A stretch of 60,000 nt of DNA from Clostridiaceae bacterium Marseille-Q3526 (GTDB lineage: Bacteria > Bacillota > Clostridia > Lachnospirales > Lachnospiraceae), in contig JAGTTS010000005.1 of the NCBI GenBank assembly GCA_018223375.1, positions 1 through 60,000 on the forward strand. The letters run 5' to 3'. The notes beneath the pieces are model-generated. The model searched no databases, was not told the origin of the DNA, and saw only the letters and a program-made list of their open reading frames with translations. The translations under genes and the position numbers were made by a program. Positions 50,992 through 59,260 of this stretch are shown here, piece by piece (positions within the stretch are counted from its first letter, which is position 1; every line of letters starts with the position of its first letter).

Positions 50992-51501
50992 ATGAAAAAA
51001 CTGACAGAAGAGGAGCGCTGTATGCGGGAAGCTGTCCGGCAGGCCAAGAAAGCCTGGAAGCTGGGAGAGGTTCCGATTGGGTGCGTGATTGTATATGAAG
51101 GAAAAATCATAGGAAGAGGCTATAACCGGAGAACCACAGACGGAAATGTGCTGGCTCATGCGGAAATTATTGCGATACGAAAAGCGTGCCGCGCTATGGG
51201 CGACTGGCGTCTGGAGGGATGCACCATGTATGTGACCCTGGAACCCTGCCCTATGTGCGCGGGAGCGATTGTCCAGGCCAGGATACCGAAGGTTGTGATA
51301 GGGTGTATGAATCCCAAGGCCGGCTGCGCCGGATCAGTGCTAGATCTGCTTCATGAAGACGGCTTTAACCATCAGGTGGAGACAGAGGTGGGAATGCTGG
51401 GGGAGGAGTGTTCCCAGATGCTGAAGGACTTCTTCCGGGAGCTGCGGGAGAAGAAAAAAGAACGAAAAAAAGAGCAGCAGAACGAGCAAGAGCAGGAGTA
51501 A
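50992..51501 (+). CDS. tadA: tRNA-specific adenosine deaminase
   Basis: This deaminates the wobble A34 of tRNA-Arg(ACG) to inosine. The zinc site is HAEIIAIRKA (His and catalytic Glu, about 59-61) with PCPMCAGAI (Cys pair, ~88-91). At 169 residues it has normal length, followed by a charged K/E/Q tail. The ATG lies behind CAGGAGAATGGA. It is transcribed alone and ends in a hairpin terminator. Confidence 0.95.
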   Translation: MKKLTEEERCMREAVRQAKKAWKLGEVPIGCVIVYEGKIIGRGYNRRTTDGNVLAHAEIIAIRKACRAMGDWRLEGCTMYVTLEPCPMCAGAIVQARIPKVVIGCMNPKAGCAGSVLDLLHEDGFNHQVETEVGMLGEECSQMLKDFFRELREKKKERKKEQQNEQEQE

Positions 51502-51551
51502 TAAAGCGAGAATCAAAAAAGCGAAAAGCAGAAAAGCGTATGTAAAAACAG

Positions 51552-51604
51552 AAAACGCCGTTTCCAGCTGGTTGTTTACCGTGTGGGAAAACGGCGCTTT
51601 TTTG
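51552..51604 (+). terminator. Terminator after tadA
   Basis: AACGCCGTTTCC pairs with GGAAAACGGCG (51586-51596), followed by CTTTTTT. Confidence 0.8.
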
Positions 51605-51689
51605 TCTGTTAATCTGTTAAGATGAGGGGCCTCATTTATTTTTGAAAGCCGCCTGAGATCCTGCTGCGTTTACAGCTGATCCGGTTGGT

Positions 51690-52313
51690 TTAGCCAGTAA
51701 TTTTTTCAAAATCAGAGGCCGGATGCTTGCAGATGGGACAGATAAAGTCATCTGGAAGAACGTCGCCTTTGTATTCGTAGCCGCAGATGCGGCAGCGCCA
51801 GATGGTAACGCCCTTCTCGCTTTCTGTCTTTGGCAGCGGTTTTGGCTTAATGTGGTTCTGGTAATAGGTGTAGGTTGTGGACGGAATGTCGCTTAAAACA
51901 TCCATGTCAGTTACTCCTGCGATGAACAGGGTGTGGGTTCCCAGATCCAGAGTAGTTTCGACCTGTGCGGAAATAAAACCGTTGGTACCTTCTGTCACAT
52001 AATAAATTCCGTTTTCACCTCGGACAGCGTGTTCATAGCCGTCGAATTTATTGACGTCACGGCCGGACTGGAAGCCGAACCGCTTAAAAATAGAAAAATC
52101 AGCCTCTTCGCTTAAAATAGAAACATTAAATTTTCCGGAAGCAAGAATCATATCATGGGTGAAATTGCTCTTATTTACCGCAATGCTGATTCGGTTTGGG
52201 ACAGCTGTTACCTGTCCGGCAGTGTTGATGATACAGCCGTTATCTTTGCCGTCCAGGCTGGCAGTCAGAACAAACAGGCCATAGGTCAGATTGAACATGG
52301 TTTTGTCATTCAT
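51690..52313 (-). CDS. Flavin reductase-rubredoxin fusion (Hrb type)
   Basis: This 207-residue protein joins an FMN-binding flavin reductase-like domain (1-155: MNDKTMFNLTYGLFVLTASLDGKDNG, NTAGQVTAVP) to a C-terminal rubredoxin with four Cys (CRIC near 170 and CPIC near 190). The high-molecular-weight rubredoxin of Moorella has this layout and passes electrons to flavodiiron proteins that remove O2 or NO. No flavodiiron gene is adjacent. The ATG follows AAAGGAGCACGC. Confidence 0.88.
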   Translation of the reverse strand: MNDKTMFNLTYGLFVLTASLDGKDNGCIINTAGQVTAVPNRISIAVNKSNFTHDMILASGKFNVSILSEEADFSIFKRFGFQSGRDVNKFDGYEHAVRGENGIYYVTEGTNGFISAQVETTLDLGTHTLFIAGVTDMDVLSDIPSTTYTYYQNHIKPKPLPKTESEKGVTIWRCRICGYEYKGDVLPDDFICPICKHPASDFEKITG

Positions 52314-52442
52314 ATGCGTGCTCCTTTCGAGTGGGGAAACTGAATGTTTTTCTGAAAAGTATCTGTATTTTTTATTATATTATGAATTTGGATGGGAGTA
52401 AATGGACAGTTTGCAGATTATGTTCGGTTCCTTCTGGCGGTC

Positions 52443-52471
52443 TTGACAAAACCTCCCCTGCCGTGTATACT
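52443..52471 (+). promoter_or_regulatory. Promoter of SRP RNA
   Basis: TTGACA (52443-52448), 17 bases and TATACT (52466-52471). I see nothing in 52314-52442. Confidence 0.85.
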
Positions 52472-52504
52472 GAATTAGCTGATAAAATATAATTATGTCA
52501 TAAA

Positions 52505-52773
52505 GATTCCGCACAGCCGGGGAGTTAGCGGTGCCCTGTACCTGCAATCCGCTATAGCAGGGGTGATATTCTGCCCAGGGTGCTTGTTTGCAGAGCTGCC
52601 CCTTGTAAGTGGCGTTGAAGTTTGGGTCTTGCGCAATGGGAATCCATGAACCGTGTCAGGGCAGGAATGCAGCAGCACTAAGTGGAAGCTCTCGTGTGCC
52701 GCGAGGGAGCCTGGGCCGAGTTAACTGCAAGGGTAACGTCTGTGAAGAGCATTCAAAGCAGAATGTGCGGATT
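52505..52773 (+). ncRNA. ffs: Signal recognition particle RNA (large, with Alu domain)
   Basis: The ends CCGCACA (52509-52515) and TGTGCGG (52764-52770) pair. The 5' part has the Alu-domain signature GCGGTGCCCTGTACC with CTGCAATCCGCTATAGCAG. The S-domain has GTGTCAGG and the conserved GGAATGCAGCAGCACTAAG. The ~265-base size is typical of Bacillus and Clostridia. It scaffolds Ffh for protein targeting to the membrane. Small ORFs crossing it are not genes. Confidence 0.93.
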
Positions 52774-52792
52774 AAAATAATAAAGAATTACT

Positions 52793-52824
52793 GATCTCTC
52801 CGGGATAATGCCGGGGAGATTTTT
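52793..52824 (+). terminator. Terminator of SRP RNA
   Basis: CTCTCCGG pairs with CCGGGGAG around ATAATG-type loop bases and is followed by ATTTTT. Confidence 0.75.
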
Positions 52825-52861
52825 GCATTGTGGGGGTATATATGCCCTTGCACAAAACTGC

Positions 52862-52934
52862 TTTAAAAAGGAAAGGATATATTTTCCAGTGACTTAAATT
52901 GGAACATGGAAAATATATCCTTTTCCTTTTAAAA
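52862..52934. repeat. Long AT-rich inverted repeat between SRP RNA and pfkA
   Basis: The left arm (52862-52887, TTTAAAAAGGAAA...ATATTTTCC) and right arm (52908-52934) pair over about 25 bases with one bulge around a 20-base loop. It lies after the SRP terminator and before the pfkA promoter. The arms share AGGAAAAG/TTTTCC/GGAAAA wording with the leader hairpin at 17024-17091. Confidence 0.7.
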
Positions 52935-52971
52935 CCGCATAATTCCTAAGCTTTCCGTAAAGATTTTTTCC

Positions 52972-53000
52972 TTGCCCGCAGGAAAAGATTGTATTATAAT
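52972..53000 (+). promoter_or_regulatory. Promoter of the phosphofructokinase gene
   Basis: TTGCCC (52972-52977), 17 bases and TATAAT (52995-53000). Confidence 0.75.
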
Positions 53001-53061
53001 TACAAAATGGGTATAGTGTAACCTGAAATACCTATATACAGACAAGCAGAAAGGGTGTGAC

Positions 53062-54147
53062 ATGATGAAACGAATTGGTATGCTTACCAGCGGCGGCGAC
53101 TGCCAGAGTTTAAATGCCACCATGCGGGGCGTAGCGAAAGCGCTTTATAAAAAATACAATGACGAAGTGGAAATTGTAGGCTTTGAAGACGGATATAAGG
53201 GTCTGATGTACGCGGATTACCATATTATGAAGCCGTCTGATTTTTCCGGTATTTTGACACTGGGAGGAACCATTCTCGGAACTTCCAGACAGCCGTTTAA
53301 GCTGATGAGAACACCGGATGAGAACGGACTTGATAAAGTGGCGTCCATGAAGCACACCTATTATAAATTAAAGCTGGAATGTCTTGTGGTTCTCGGAGGA
53401 AACGGAAGCCAGAAGACGGCCAACCTGCTCAGGGAGGAGGGGCTGAATGTGATCCATCTTCCTAAGACCATTGATAATGACCTCTGGGGAACGGACATGA
53501 CTTTTGGCTTTGACAGCGCAGTTACTGTGGCGACCAATGCCATTGACTGCATTCACACCACAGCGGCCTCCCATGGACGCGTCTTCATTGTGGAGATTAT
53601 GGGACATAAAGTGGGGTGGCTGACTCTGTACGCGGGAATTGCCGGCGGCGCGGATATTATTCTGCTTCCGGAGATTCCTTACGATATTGATGTGGTGGTA
53701 GATGCCATCAAAAAGAGAACAAAAGCAGGAAAGAATTTTACCATACTGGCTGTGGCTGAGGGAGCTATCTCAAAAGAGGATGCGGCCCTGACTAAGAAGG
53801 AGCTGAAGGAAAAGAAGAAGTCCAGCCCCGTCTATCCGTCTGTGGCCTATGAGCTGGGGGCTAAGATTACAGAGCGGACAGGCCAGGAGGTCCGTGTGAC
53901 CGTTCCGGGCCATATGCAGAGAGGCGGAGAGCCGACTCCCTGCGACCGCGTACTGTCCACCCGCCTGGGAGCTTCGGCGGCAGGCCTGATTATGCGGGGC
54001 GAGTACGGTTATATGGTATCTATTAAGAATAACGAGATCGTCAATGTGCCTCTGTCTGAGGCGGCAGGCAAGCTGAAGATGGTGGATCCGTCCTGCGATA
54101 TGATCCGGGACGCTAAGGCTATCGGAATCAGCTTTGGCGACGAATAG
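53062..54147 (+). CDS. pfkA: 6-phosphofructokinase
   Basis: This 361-residue PfkA-family enzyme phosphorylates fructose 6-phosphate in glycolysis. MLTSGGDCQSLNAT opens the ATP/PPi site. The active-site base lies in PKTIDNDLWGTD. MGHKVGWLT and PGHMQRGGEPT bind substrate. Donor residues are mixed: the GGDGS loop reads GGNGS (Gly as in ATP enzymes, but Asn for the metal Asp), while PKTIDND has the Lys usual in PPi enzymes. The phosphoryl donor is therefore uncertain. The start ATG (or the next codon, also ATG) follows AAAGGGTGTGAC. Confidence 0.9.
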   Translation: MMKRIGMLTSGGDCQSLNATMRGVAKALYKKYNDEVEIVGFEDGYKGLMYADYHIMKPSDFSGILTLGGTILGTSRQPFKLMRTPDENGLDKVASMKHTYYKLKLECLVVLGGNGSQKTANLLREEGLNVIHLPKTIDNDLWGTDMTFGFDSAVTVATNAIDCIHTTAASHGRVFIVEIMGHKVGWLTLYAGIAGGADIILLPEIPYDIDVVVDAIKKRTKAGKNFTILAVAEGAISKEDAALTKKELKEKKKSSPVYPSVAYELGAKITERTGQEVRVTVPGHMQRGGEPTPCDRVLSTRLGASAAGLIMRGEYGYMVSIKNNEIVNVPLSEAAGKLKMVDPSCDMIRDAKAIGISFGDE

Positions 54148-54166
54148 AGCGAGGAGTTAAGAGGCT

Positions 54167-55786
54167 ATGTCGTATACAGCCCTTTACCGAAAGTGGCGTC
54201 CTGCCTCCTTTGAGGACGTAAAGGGGCAGGATCACATCGTAAAAACATTAAAAAATCAGGTGGAGTCAGGCCGGATTGGCCACGCCTACCTGTTCTGCGG
54301 CACCAGGGGAACCGGAAAGACCAGTATCGCGAAGATTTTTGCCAGAGCGGTCAACTGCGAACATCCGAAGGACGGAAGCCCGTGCAATGAATGCGAAACC
54401 TGTAAGCGGATTAAAGAGGGCGCTTCCCTGAACGTGGTGGAGATTGATGCGGCTTCCAATAACGGTGTGGAAAACATCCGGGAAATCAGGGAGCAGGTGC
54501 AGTATCCGCCTACAGAGGGGAAATACAGAGTTTATATTATCGACGAGGTTCACATGCTTTCCATCGGCGCCTTTAACGCGCTGCTAAAGACCCTGGAGGA
54601 GCCGCCGTCCTATGTAATCTTTATTCTGGCCACCACAGAGGTTCACAAGATTCCCATTACCATTCTGTCCAGATGCCAGAGATATGACTTTAAGAGGATT
54701 TCCCTGGATACCATTGCAGGCCGCTTAAAGGAACTGACAGAGGCGGAGCATATCGAGGCGGAGGAACGGGCTCTGCGCTATGTGGCCAAGGCGGCGGACG
54801 GTTCCATGCGAGATGCCTTAAGCCTGCTGGACCAGTGTGCGGCCTTTCATTTTGGGGAGTCTCTCACCTACGACAATGTGCTGGAAGTGCTGGGAGCTGT
54901 GGACAACAATGTATTTTCCCAGCTGTTTCGCGCGGCTGTGGAGGGAAGGGCGAAGGACTGCATCAGCGCGATTGAGGAGATTGTGATTCAGGGCAGGGAG
55001 CTTTCGCAGTTTGTCACAGATTTTATCTGGTATCTGAGAAATCTTCTGATTGTCCAGTCTGCCGACGACGCGGAGAATATCCTGGATACGTCCATGGAAA
55101 ATCTGCGCCAGTTAAAGGAAGAAGCGGCCCTCACAGATGGAAATACGCTGATGCGCTATATCCGCATTTTCTCAGAGCTGTCCGGGCAGATGCGCTATGC
55201 CAGCCAGAAGAGAGTGCTTTTGGAGATAGCGTTTATCAAGCTGACAAAGCCTTCCATGGAGCAGAATCTGGATTCTGTGCTCCAGAGGATTTCTGAGCTG
55301 GAAGCCAGGATAGCCCAGATTCCGTCTCCGGCCGAGCTGGCTGCCCTGGCAGCGGCCGGACAGGCGTCTGCGGCGCAGGGAACAGCAGGCGGAGTTTCGA
55401 TTTCTGAGGCGGCCAGTGAACATACGGCGGAACCGGAGACAGTGGTGCTTCCGAAGGCCCAGTATGAGGATCTGATGGCAGTTAAGGGCGACTGGGGAAA
55501 GCTTTCCAGGAAGCTGGGCGGCGCCATGCGGGTGGCCCTTCAGGGAACCTCGCTAAAGCCGGCGGGGGAAGGATGCCTGTCCATTGAGTTTACAGACGTC
55601 AATAACTATAGTATTATGAATCAGGAGAACCGCCTGGCAGAGCTTAAGGAGCTGGTGGAGGCTGATTACCACAGGACGATTGAATTTAAAGCCCATCTTC
55701 GGGAAACCTCGGTTCCCGTATCAACGGTTTATGTAAGCGACGAGGATTTGAAGGTAATTCACGACGTGATAGAGATCGAGGACTGA
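54167..55786 (+). CDS. dnaX: DNA polymerase III subunit gamma/tau
   Basis: This clamp-loader ATPase has 539 residues. Walker A is GTRGTGKTS (~44-52). A zinc module CEHPKDGSPCNECETC follows. DEVHMLS is Walker B. The sensor region is TTEVHKIPITILSRCQRYDF. The C-terminal region after ~370 contains an A-rich linker and a tau-like end. No A-rich slippery site is obvious, so there is no sign of a frameshift-made short gamma. It starts 20 bases after pfkA and heads the conserved dnaX-ybaB-recR set. Confidence 0.95.
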   Translation: MSYTALYRKWRPASFEDVKGQDHIVKTLKNQVESGRIGHAYLFCGTRGTGKTSIAKIFARAVNCEHPKDGSPCNECETCKRIKEGASLNVVEIDAASNNGVENIREIREQVQYPPTEGKYRVYIIDEVHMLSIGAFNALLKTLEEPPSYVIFILATTEVHKIPITILSRCQRYDFKRISLDTIAGRLKELTEAEHIEAEERALRYVAKAADGSMRDALSLLDQCAAFHFGESLTYDNVLEVLGAVDNNVFSQLFRAAVEGRAKDCISAIEEIVIQGRELSQFVTDFIWYLRNLLIVQSADDAENILDTSMENLRQLKEEAALTDGNTLMRYIRIFSELSGQMRYASQKRVLLEIAFIKLTKPSMEQNLDSVLQRISELEARIAQIPSPAELAALAAAGQASAAQGTAGGVSISEAASEHTAEPETVVLPKAQYEDLMAVKGDWGKLSRKLGGAMRVALQGTSLKPAGEGCLSIEFTDVNNYSIMNQENRLAELKELVEADYHRTIEFKAHLRETSVPVSTVYVSDEDLKVIHDVIEIED

Positions 55787-55844
55787 CAGACACAGTGACA
55801 CAGTCACATAATTTCATTTATTTATTTTTAGGAGGATAAACACC

Positions 55845-56210
55845 ATGGCAAAACGTGGCGGTTTCCCGGGAGGAATGCCTGGGAATATGACAAATCTGAT
55901 GAAGCAGGCGCAGAGAATGCAGCGCCAGATGGAGGAGACGACAAAGGAGCTGGAAGAGAAGGAGTACACAGCTTCCTCAGGCGGCGGAGCCGTGACAGTG
56001 ACTGTTTCCGGAAAGAAGGAGGTTGTCTCCGTAAAGCTTTCTGAGGAGGTTGTGGACCCGGATGATATTGAGATGCTGGAGGATCTGATTGTGGCTGCCA
56101 CAAACGAGGCGTTCCGCCAGATGGAGGATGCCAGCGCTCAGGCCATGGCGAAGCTTACAGGCGGCCTTGGCGGCCTGGGAGGCGGCTTAGGCGGAGGCTT
56201 CCCGTTCTAA
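55845..56210 (+). CDS. YbaB/EbfC family nucleoid-associated protein
   Basis: This 121-residue DNA-binding protein begins with a G/F-rich tip (RGGFPGGMPGNMTNLMKQAQRMQRQ). The coiled-coil/beta core VTVSGKKEVVSVKLSEEV follows. The end is glycine-rich (GGLGGLGGGLGGGFPF). The family binds DNA and, in several genomes, lies with recR and dnaX, as here. The ribosome binding site is AGGAGGATAAACACC. It is followed two bases later by recR. Confidence 0.93.
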   Translation: MAKRGGFPGGMPGNMTNLMKQAQRMQRQMEETTKELEEKEYTASSGGGAVTVTVSGKKEVVSVKLSEEVVDPDDIEMLEDLIVAATNEAFRQMEDASAQAMAKLTGGLGGLGGGLGGGFPF

Positions 56211-56211
56211 C

Positions 56212-56811
56212 ATGGATTACTACAGCAGTCAGATAACAAAATTAATAGAGGAGCTGTCGAAGCTTCCCGGCATTGGAAATAAATCCGCCCAGAGACTGGC
56301 GTTTCATATCATCAATATGCCGGAGGAGCAGGTAGAGCGTCTTTCGTCGGCCATTACAAGCGCCAAGAAAAACGTGCGCTACTGCCGGGAATGCTTTACT
56401 CTGACGGACAAGGAACTCTGTCCTATCTGCGAAAGCCAGAAGAGAGATCACAGTGTCATTATGGTGGTGGAAAACACGAGAGATTTGGCCGCTTACGAGA
56501 AAACGGGAAAATACGACGGGGTTTACCACGTCCTTCATGGCGCTATTTCCCCTATGCTCGGTATTGGCCCGTCTGATATCCGTCTGAAGGAGCTTATGGC
56601 CAGACTTCAGAGGGAAGAGGTTGATGAGGTGATTATTGCCACCAATTCCAGCCTGGAAGGGGAAACTACTGCCATGTACATAAGCAAGCTGATTAAACCG
56701 ACAGGCATTAAAGTGACGAGAATTGCCAGCGGAGTTCCGGTAGGCGGAGATCTGGAATATATTGACGAGGTGACACTGCTTCGGGCGCTGGAAGGCAGAA
56801 CGGAGCTGTAA
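56212..56811 (+). CDS. recR: Recombination mediator RecR
   Basis: This 199-residue protein has the HhH motif near LPGIGNKSAQRLAFH (~19-33) and the zinc finger C-x2-C...C-x2-C (CRECFTLTDKELCPIC, ~59-74). A Toprim domain follows (SVIMVVENTRDLAAYEKTG, then EVIIATNSSLEGE). RecR works with RecO/RecF to load RecA at gaps. There is no clear ribosome binding site of its own; it starts two bases after ybaB, suggesting coupled translation. Confidence 0.96.
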   Translation: MDYYSSQITKLIEELSKLPGIGNKSAQRLAFHIINMPEEQVERLSSAITSAKKNVRYCRECFTLTDKELCPICESQKRDHSVIMVVENTRDLAAYEKTGKYDGVYHVLHGAISPMLGIGPSDIRLKELMARLQREEVDEVIIATNSSLEGETTAMYISKLIKPTGIKVTRIASGVPVGGDLEYIDEVTLLRALEGRTEL

Positions 56812-56881
56812 CAGGAAACGGTAGATAGAAAATCTTCATATAGAAAGGCCTGTCTGTCAGGCGTTAGGAGATGCAAAAGAG

Positions 56882-59107
56882 ATGGATAAGTACGAGTTTA
56901 ACATAAAGGTTGAACAGATTAAAAAGCTGGTAAATAAAGGCGATTACGAGACAGCTATGAAAATCGCCGATGGAATCGACTGGAGACGTGTCCGCAGCAC
57001 CAGTCTGTTAGCGTCTATTTCCCAGGTGTATGAGAGAAATGAGGAGTATCAGGAGGCGAAGGATATCCTTCTTTTGGCCTTTGAGCGCGCTCCTATTGGA
57101 AAGGGGCTTCTGTTTAAGCTGACGGATCTGGCTCTGAGAGAGGGCAATGTGTCTGAGGCCGAGGCATACTACAGAGAATTCTGCGAGCTGTGCGGGGAGG
57201 ATCCCAGACAGAATCTGCTTCGTTATCTGATTCTTGAGGCAAAACAGGCTCCGTTAGAGCAGCTGATTGTCTCTCTGGAGCGCTACTGCCAGGACGAGCT
57301 GGATGAAAAATGGCTGTATAAGCTGGCTGAGCTGTACCAGAAGGCCGGACGGGAGGAAGACTGCGTCCGCATCTGCGATAAGCTGATGCTGCTCTTCGGC
57401 CTCGGAAAGTACGTAGATAAGGCCATGGCTCTGAAACAGAAATACGCGCCTTTAACCAAATATCAGATGGATCTGGTGGAAAACAGAGAAAAGTATGAGG
57501 AAAAGCTGAGAGCTGTGGAGGAGGAATACAGTTCCGGCCGGCGTCACAGAGAGGACGAGGAAATAGAAGCGGACGAGGATTTTGACGAGCCTGACGACGA
57601 TTCAGAGGCCGAGGAGGCGCGCAGAATGGCTGTCGGCGCTTCGCTCAGGGAGGAGCAGGCAGAGAAAGAGCTGGCCCGGGAGATCTCCAGAATTCCTCAG
57701 GAAGAGTACCATGCAGACGATGAGGAGGATTCTCTGGGAGAGACGAGAGTGCTCACTGACATCAGAAGAGTGGGAAGAGAGCCGGAAGAGGGCAAGGCGG
57801 AGGCTTTGAAGCAGACAGCGGCTGCTTCCGACAGCAGAACTGCAGGAAGCGCACAGGCAGGGGCAGAGGAGGACAGAACTTCTGAGTCAGAGACTGCCCG
57901 CCGGGAGGAAGCGATTGCCAGAGCTTATGAGGAAGAGGAGGAGACGGTGATTGAAGACTGGGATTTAGAGCCAGTGGAAAATGACAGCAATCACCTGATG
58001 ATCGAGGCCGAGGATCCGGAGAGCGGTCTTTCCCTGGCCCTTGAATCCTTAAAGAAAATTCACAGAGAACTGGGAACCAAGAATCCTGTGGCCAAAATCA
58101 GCGCCCAGAATTTAAACAGAAGAGGTATCTTTTCTGTGGCAGACCGCCTCAGCGGAAGAGATTTGATTGTAGAGCGCGCGGCAGATCTGGATGAATTCTC
58201 CGTCCGTGATTTAAGCGAGCTGATGGAAGCAGATAAGAGCGGCATGATTGTGGTTCTCATCGACACTCCGTCCAGAATGGAGCGCCTGCACAATGAAAAT
58301 CCTGATCTGGCGGACAAGTTCCAGTACATTGGCTGCAGAGCGCAGGAGAAGGCAGAGGATCCGGAGGAACAGGAGATTAAGAGAAGACAGGCGGCTGCAG
58401 CGGCAGAGGCTGCCCGCCGTCAGGCAGAATATGAGGCGGAGCAGGAGAGAAAGCGCCTGGAGGAGGCTGCGGCAGCAGAGGAAAACAGACGCAGGGAAGA
58501 GGCAGAAGCTGCCCGCCGCCGTGAGGAGGAGCGCAGATTGGAGGCGGCTCGTCTTCAGGCAGAACGGGAAGCTGAGGCGGAGCGTCAGCGCCGTATAGAA
58601 GAGGAAGAGCGCGCGAAAGAGCAGGAGTTCCAGGACGATTACAAAGAGCCTGCAGAAGAGGATTGTGACGCCCGGGACTTTTATGAAGATGACTTCCAGG
58701 ATGACGGTGCCCGCAGCAGAGAGCGCGGGGAACATGACTCCTATCAGGAGGACGAGTACCAGGATGAGGAGACGTATGAGGACTCCTGGGACAATGAGGA
58801 ACAGGACTCTGACGGCTATTCTGAGGAAGGCGACGACGGAGAAATGGATGTGGAGGAGTTTGCGCAGTATGCCTGCAAATATGCATCGGAGATTGACTGC
58901 AGTATTTCAGGAAAGAGCATGCTTGCCCTCTACGAGCGCGCTGAGATGATGGAGGAGGACGGCGTTCCTCTGACAAGAGAAAGCGCGGAGGATCTCATCG
59001 AGGAAGCCGCTGACCGGGCTGAGAAACCGTCCTTCGGAGGATTCTTCTCATCTAAATACGATAAAGATGGTCTTCTGATTCTGAAGGAAAAGCATTTCTT
59101 TGATTAA
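56882..59107 (+). CDS. TPR and coiled-coil protein, unknown role
   Basis: This 741-residue soluble protein begins with TPR-like helical repeats (about 5-200: KLVNKGDYETAMKIADGIDW, YERNEEYQEAKDILLLAFERAP, REGNVSEAEAYYREF). A long acidic low-complexity region follows (~215-370), then a small folded domain (~375-495: PVAKISAQNLNRRGIF, GMIVVLIDTPSRMERL). An A/E/R-rich coiled coil (~500-590) and a D/E/Y-rich stretch come next. A conserved-looking end reads FGGFFSSKYDKDGLLILKEKHFF. It resembles clostridial proteins of unknown function found after recR. Confidence 0.75.
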   Translation: MDKYEFNIKVEQIKKLVNKGDYETAMKIADGIDWRRVRSTSLLASISQVYERNEEYQEAKDILLLAFERAPIGKGLLFKLTDLALREGNVSEAEAYYREFCELCGEDPRQNLLRYLILEAKQAPLEQLIVSLERYCQDELDEKWLYKLAELYQKAGREEDCVRICDKLMLLFGLGKYVDKAMALKQKYAPLTKYQMDLVENREKYEEKLRAVEEEYSSGRRHREDEEIEADEDFDEPDDDSEAEEARRMAVGASLREEQAEKELAREISRIPQEEYHADDEEDSLGETRVLTDIRRVGREPEEGKAEALKQTAAASDSRTAGSAQAGAEEDRTSESETARREEAIARAYEEEEETVIEDWDLEPVENDSNHLMIEAEDPESGLSLALESLKKIHRELGTKNPVAKISAQNLNRRGIFSVADRLSGRDLIVERAADLDEFSVRDLSELMEADKSGMIVVLIDTPSRMERLHNENPDLADKFQYIGCRAQEKAEDPEEQEIKRRQAAAAAEAARRQAEYEAEQERKRLEEAAAAEENRRREEAEAARRREEERRLEAARLQAEREAEAERQRRIEEEERAKEQEFQDDYKEPAEEDCDARDFYEDDFQDDGARSRERGEHDSYQEDEYQDEETYEDSWDNEEQDSDGYSEEGDDGEMDVEEFAQYACKYASEIDCSISGKSMLALYERAEMMEEDGVPLTRESAEDLIEEAADRAEKPSFGGFFSSKYDKDGLLILKEKHFFD

Positions 59108-59146
59108 AAATAGAACACAGCGCCAGAGCGTTTAAACGCTTATGTC

Positions 59147-59189
59147 GATTCAGGCCAGCCGTCCGAAGGGATGCCGCTGGCCTGAATTT
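59147..59189 (+). terminator. Terminator after the TPR protein
   Basis: TCAGGCCAGC (59150-59159) pairs with GCTGGCCTGA (59176-59185). An AGCGTTTAAACGCT palindrome lies upstream near 59127. Confidence 0.6.
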
Positions 59190-59260
59190 ATCGTCGGCAT
59201 CTTCTGGTGCAGTTTACATAATTATGAAAAGCAGAATGAGAAAAATTTGGAGGAAGGAAC

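Noticed and set aside
52493..52794. Small frames on both strands across SRP RNA
   Set aside because: The region is the SRP RNA with paired ends and conserved domains.
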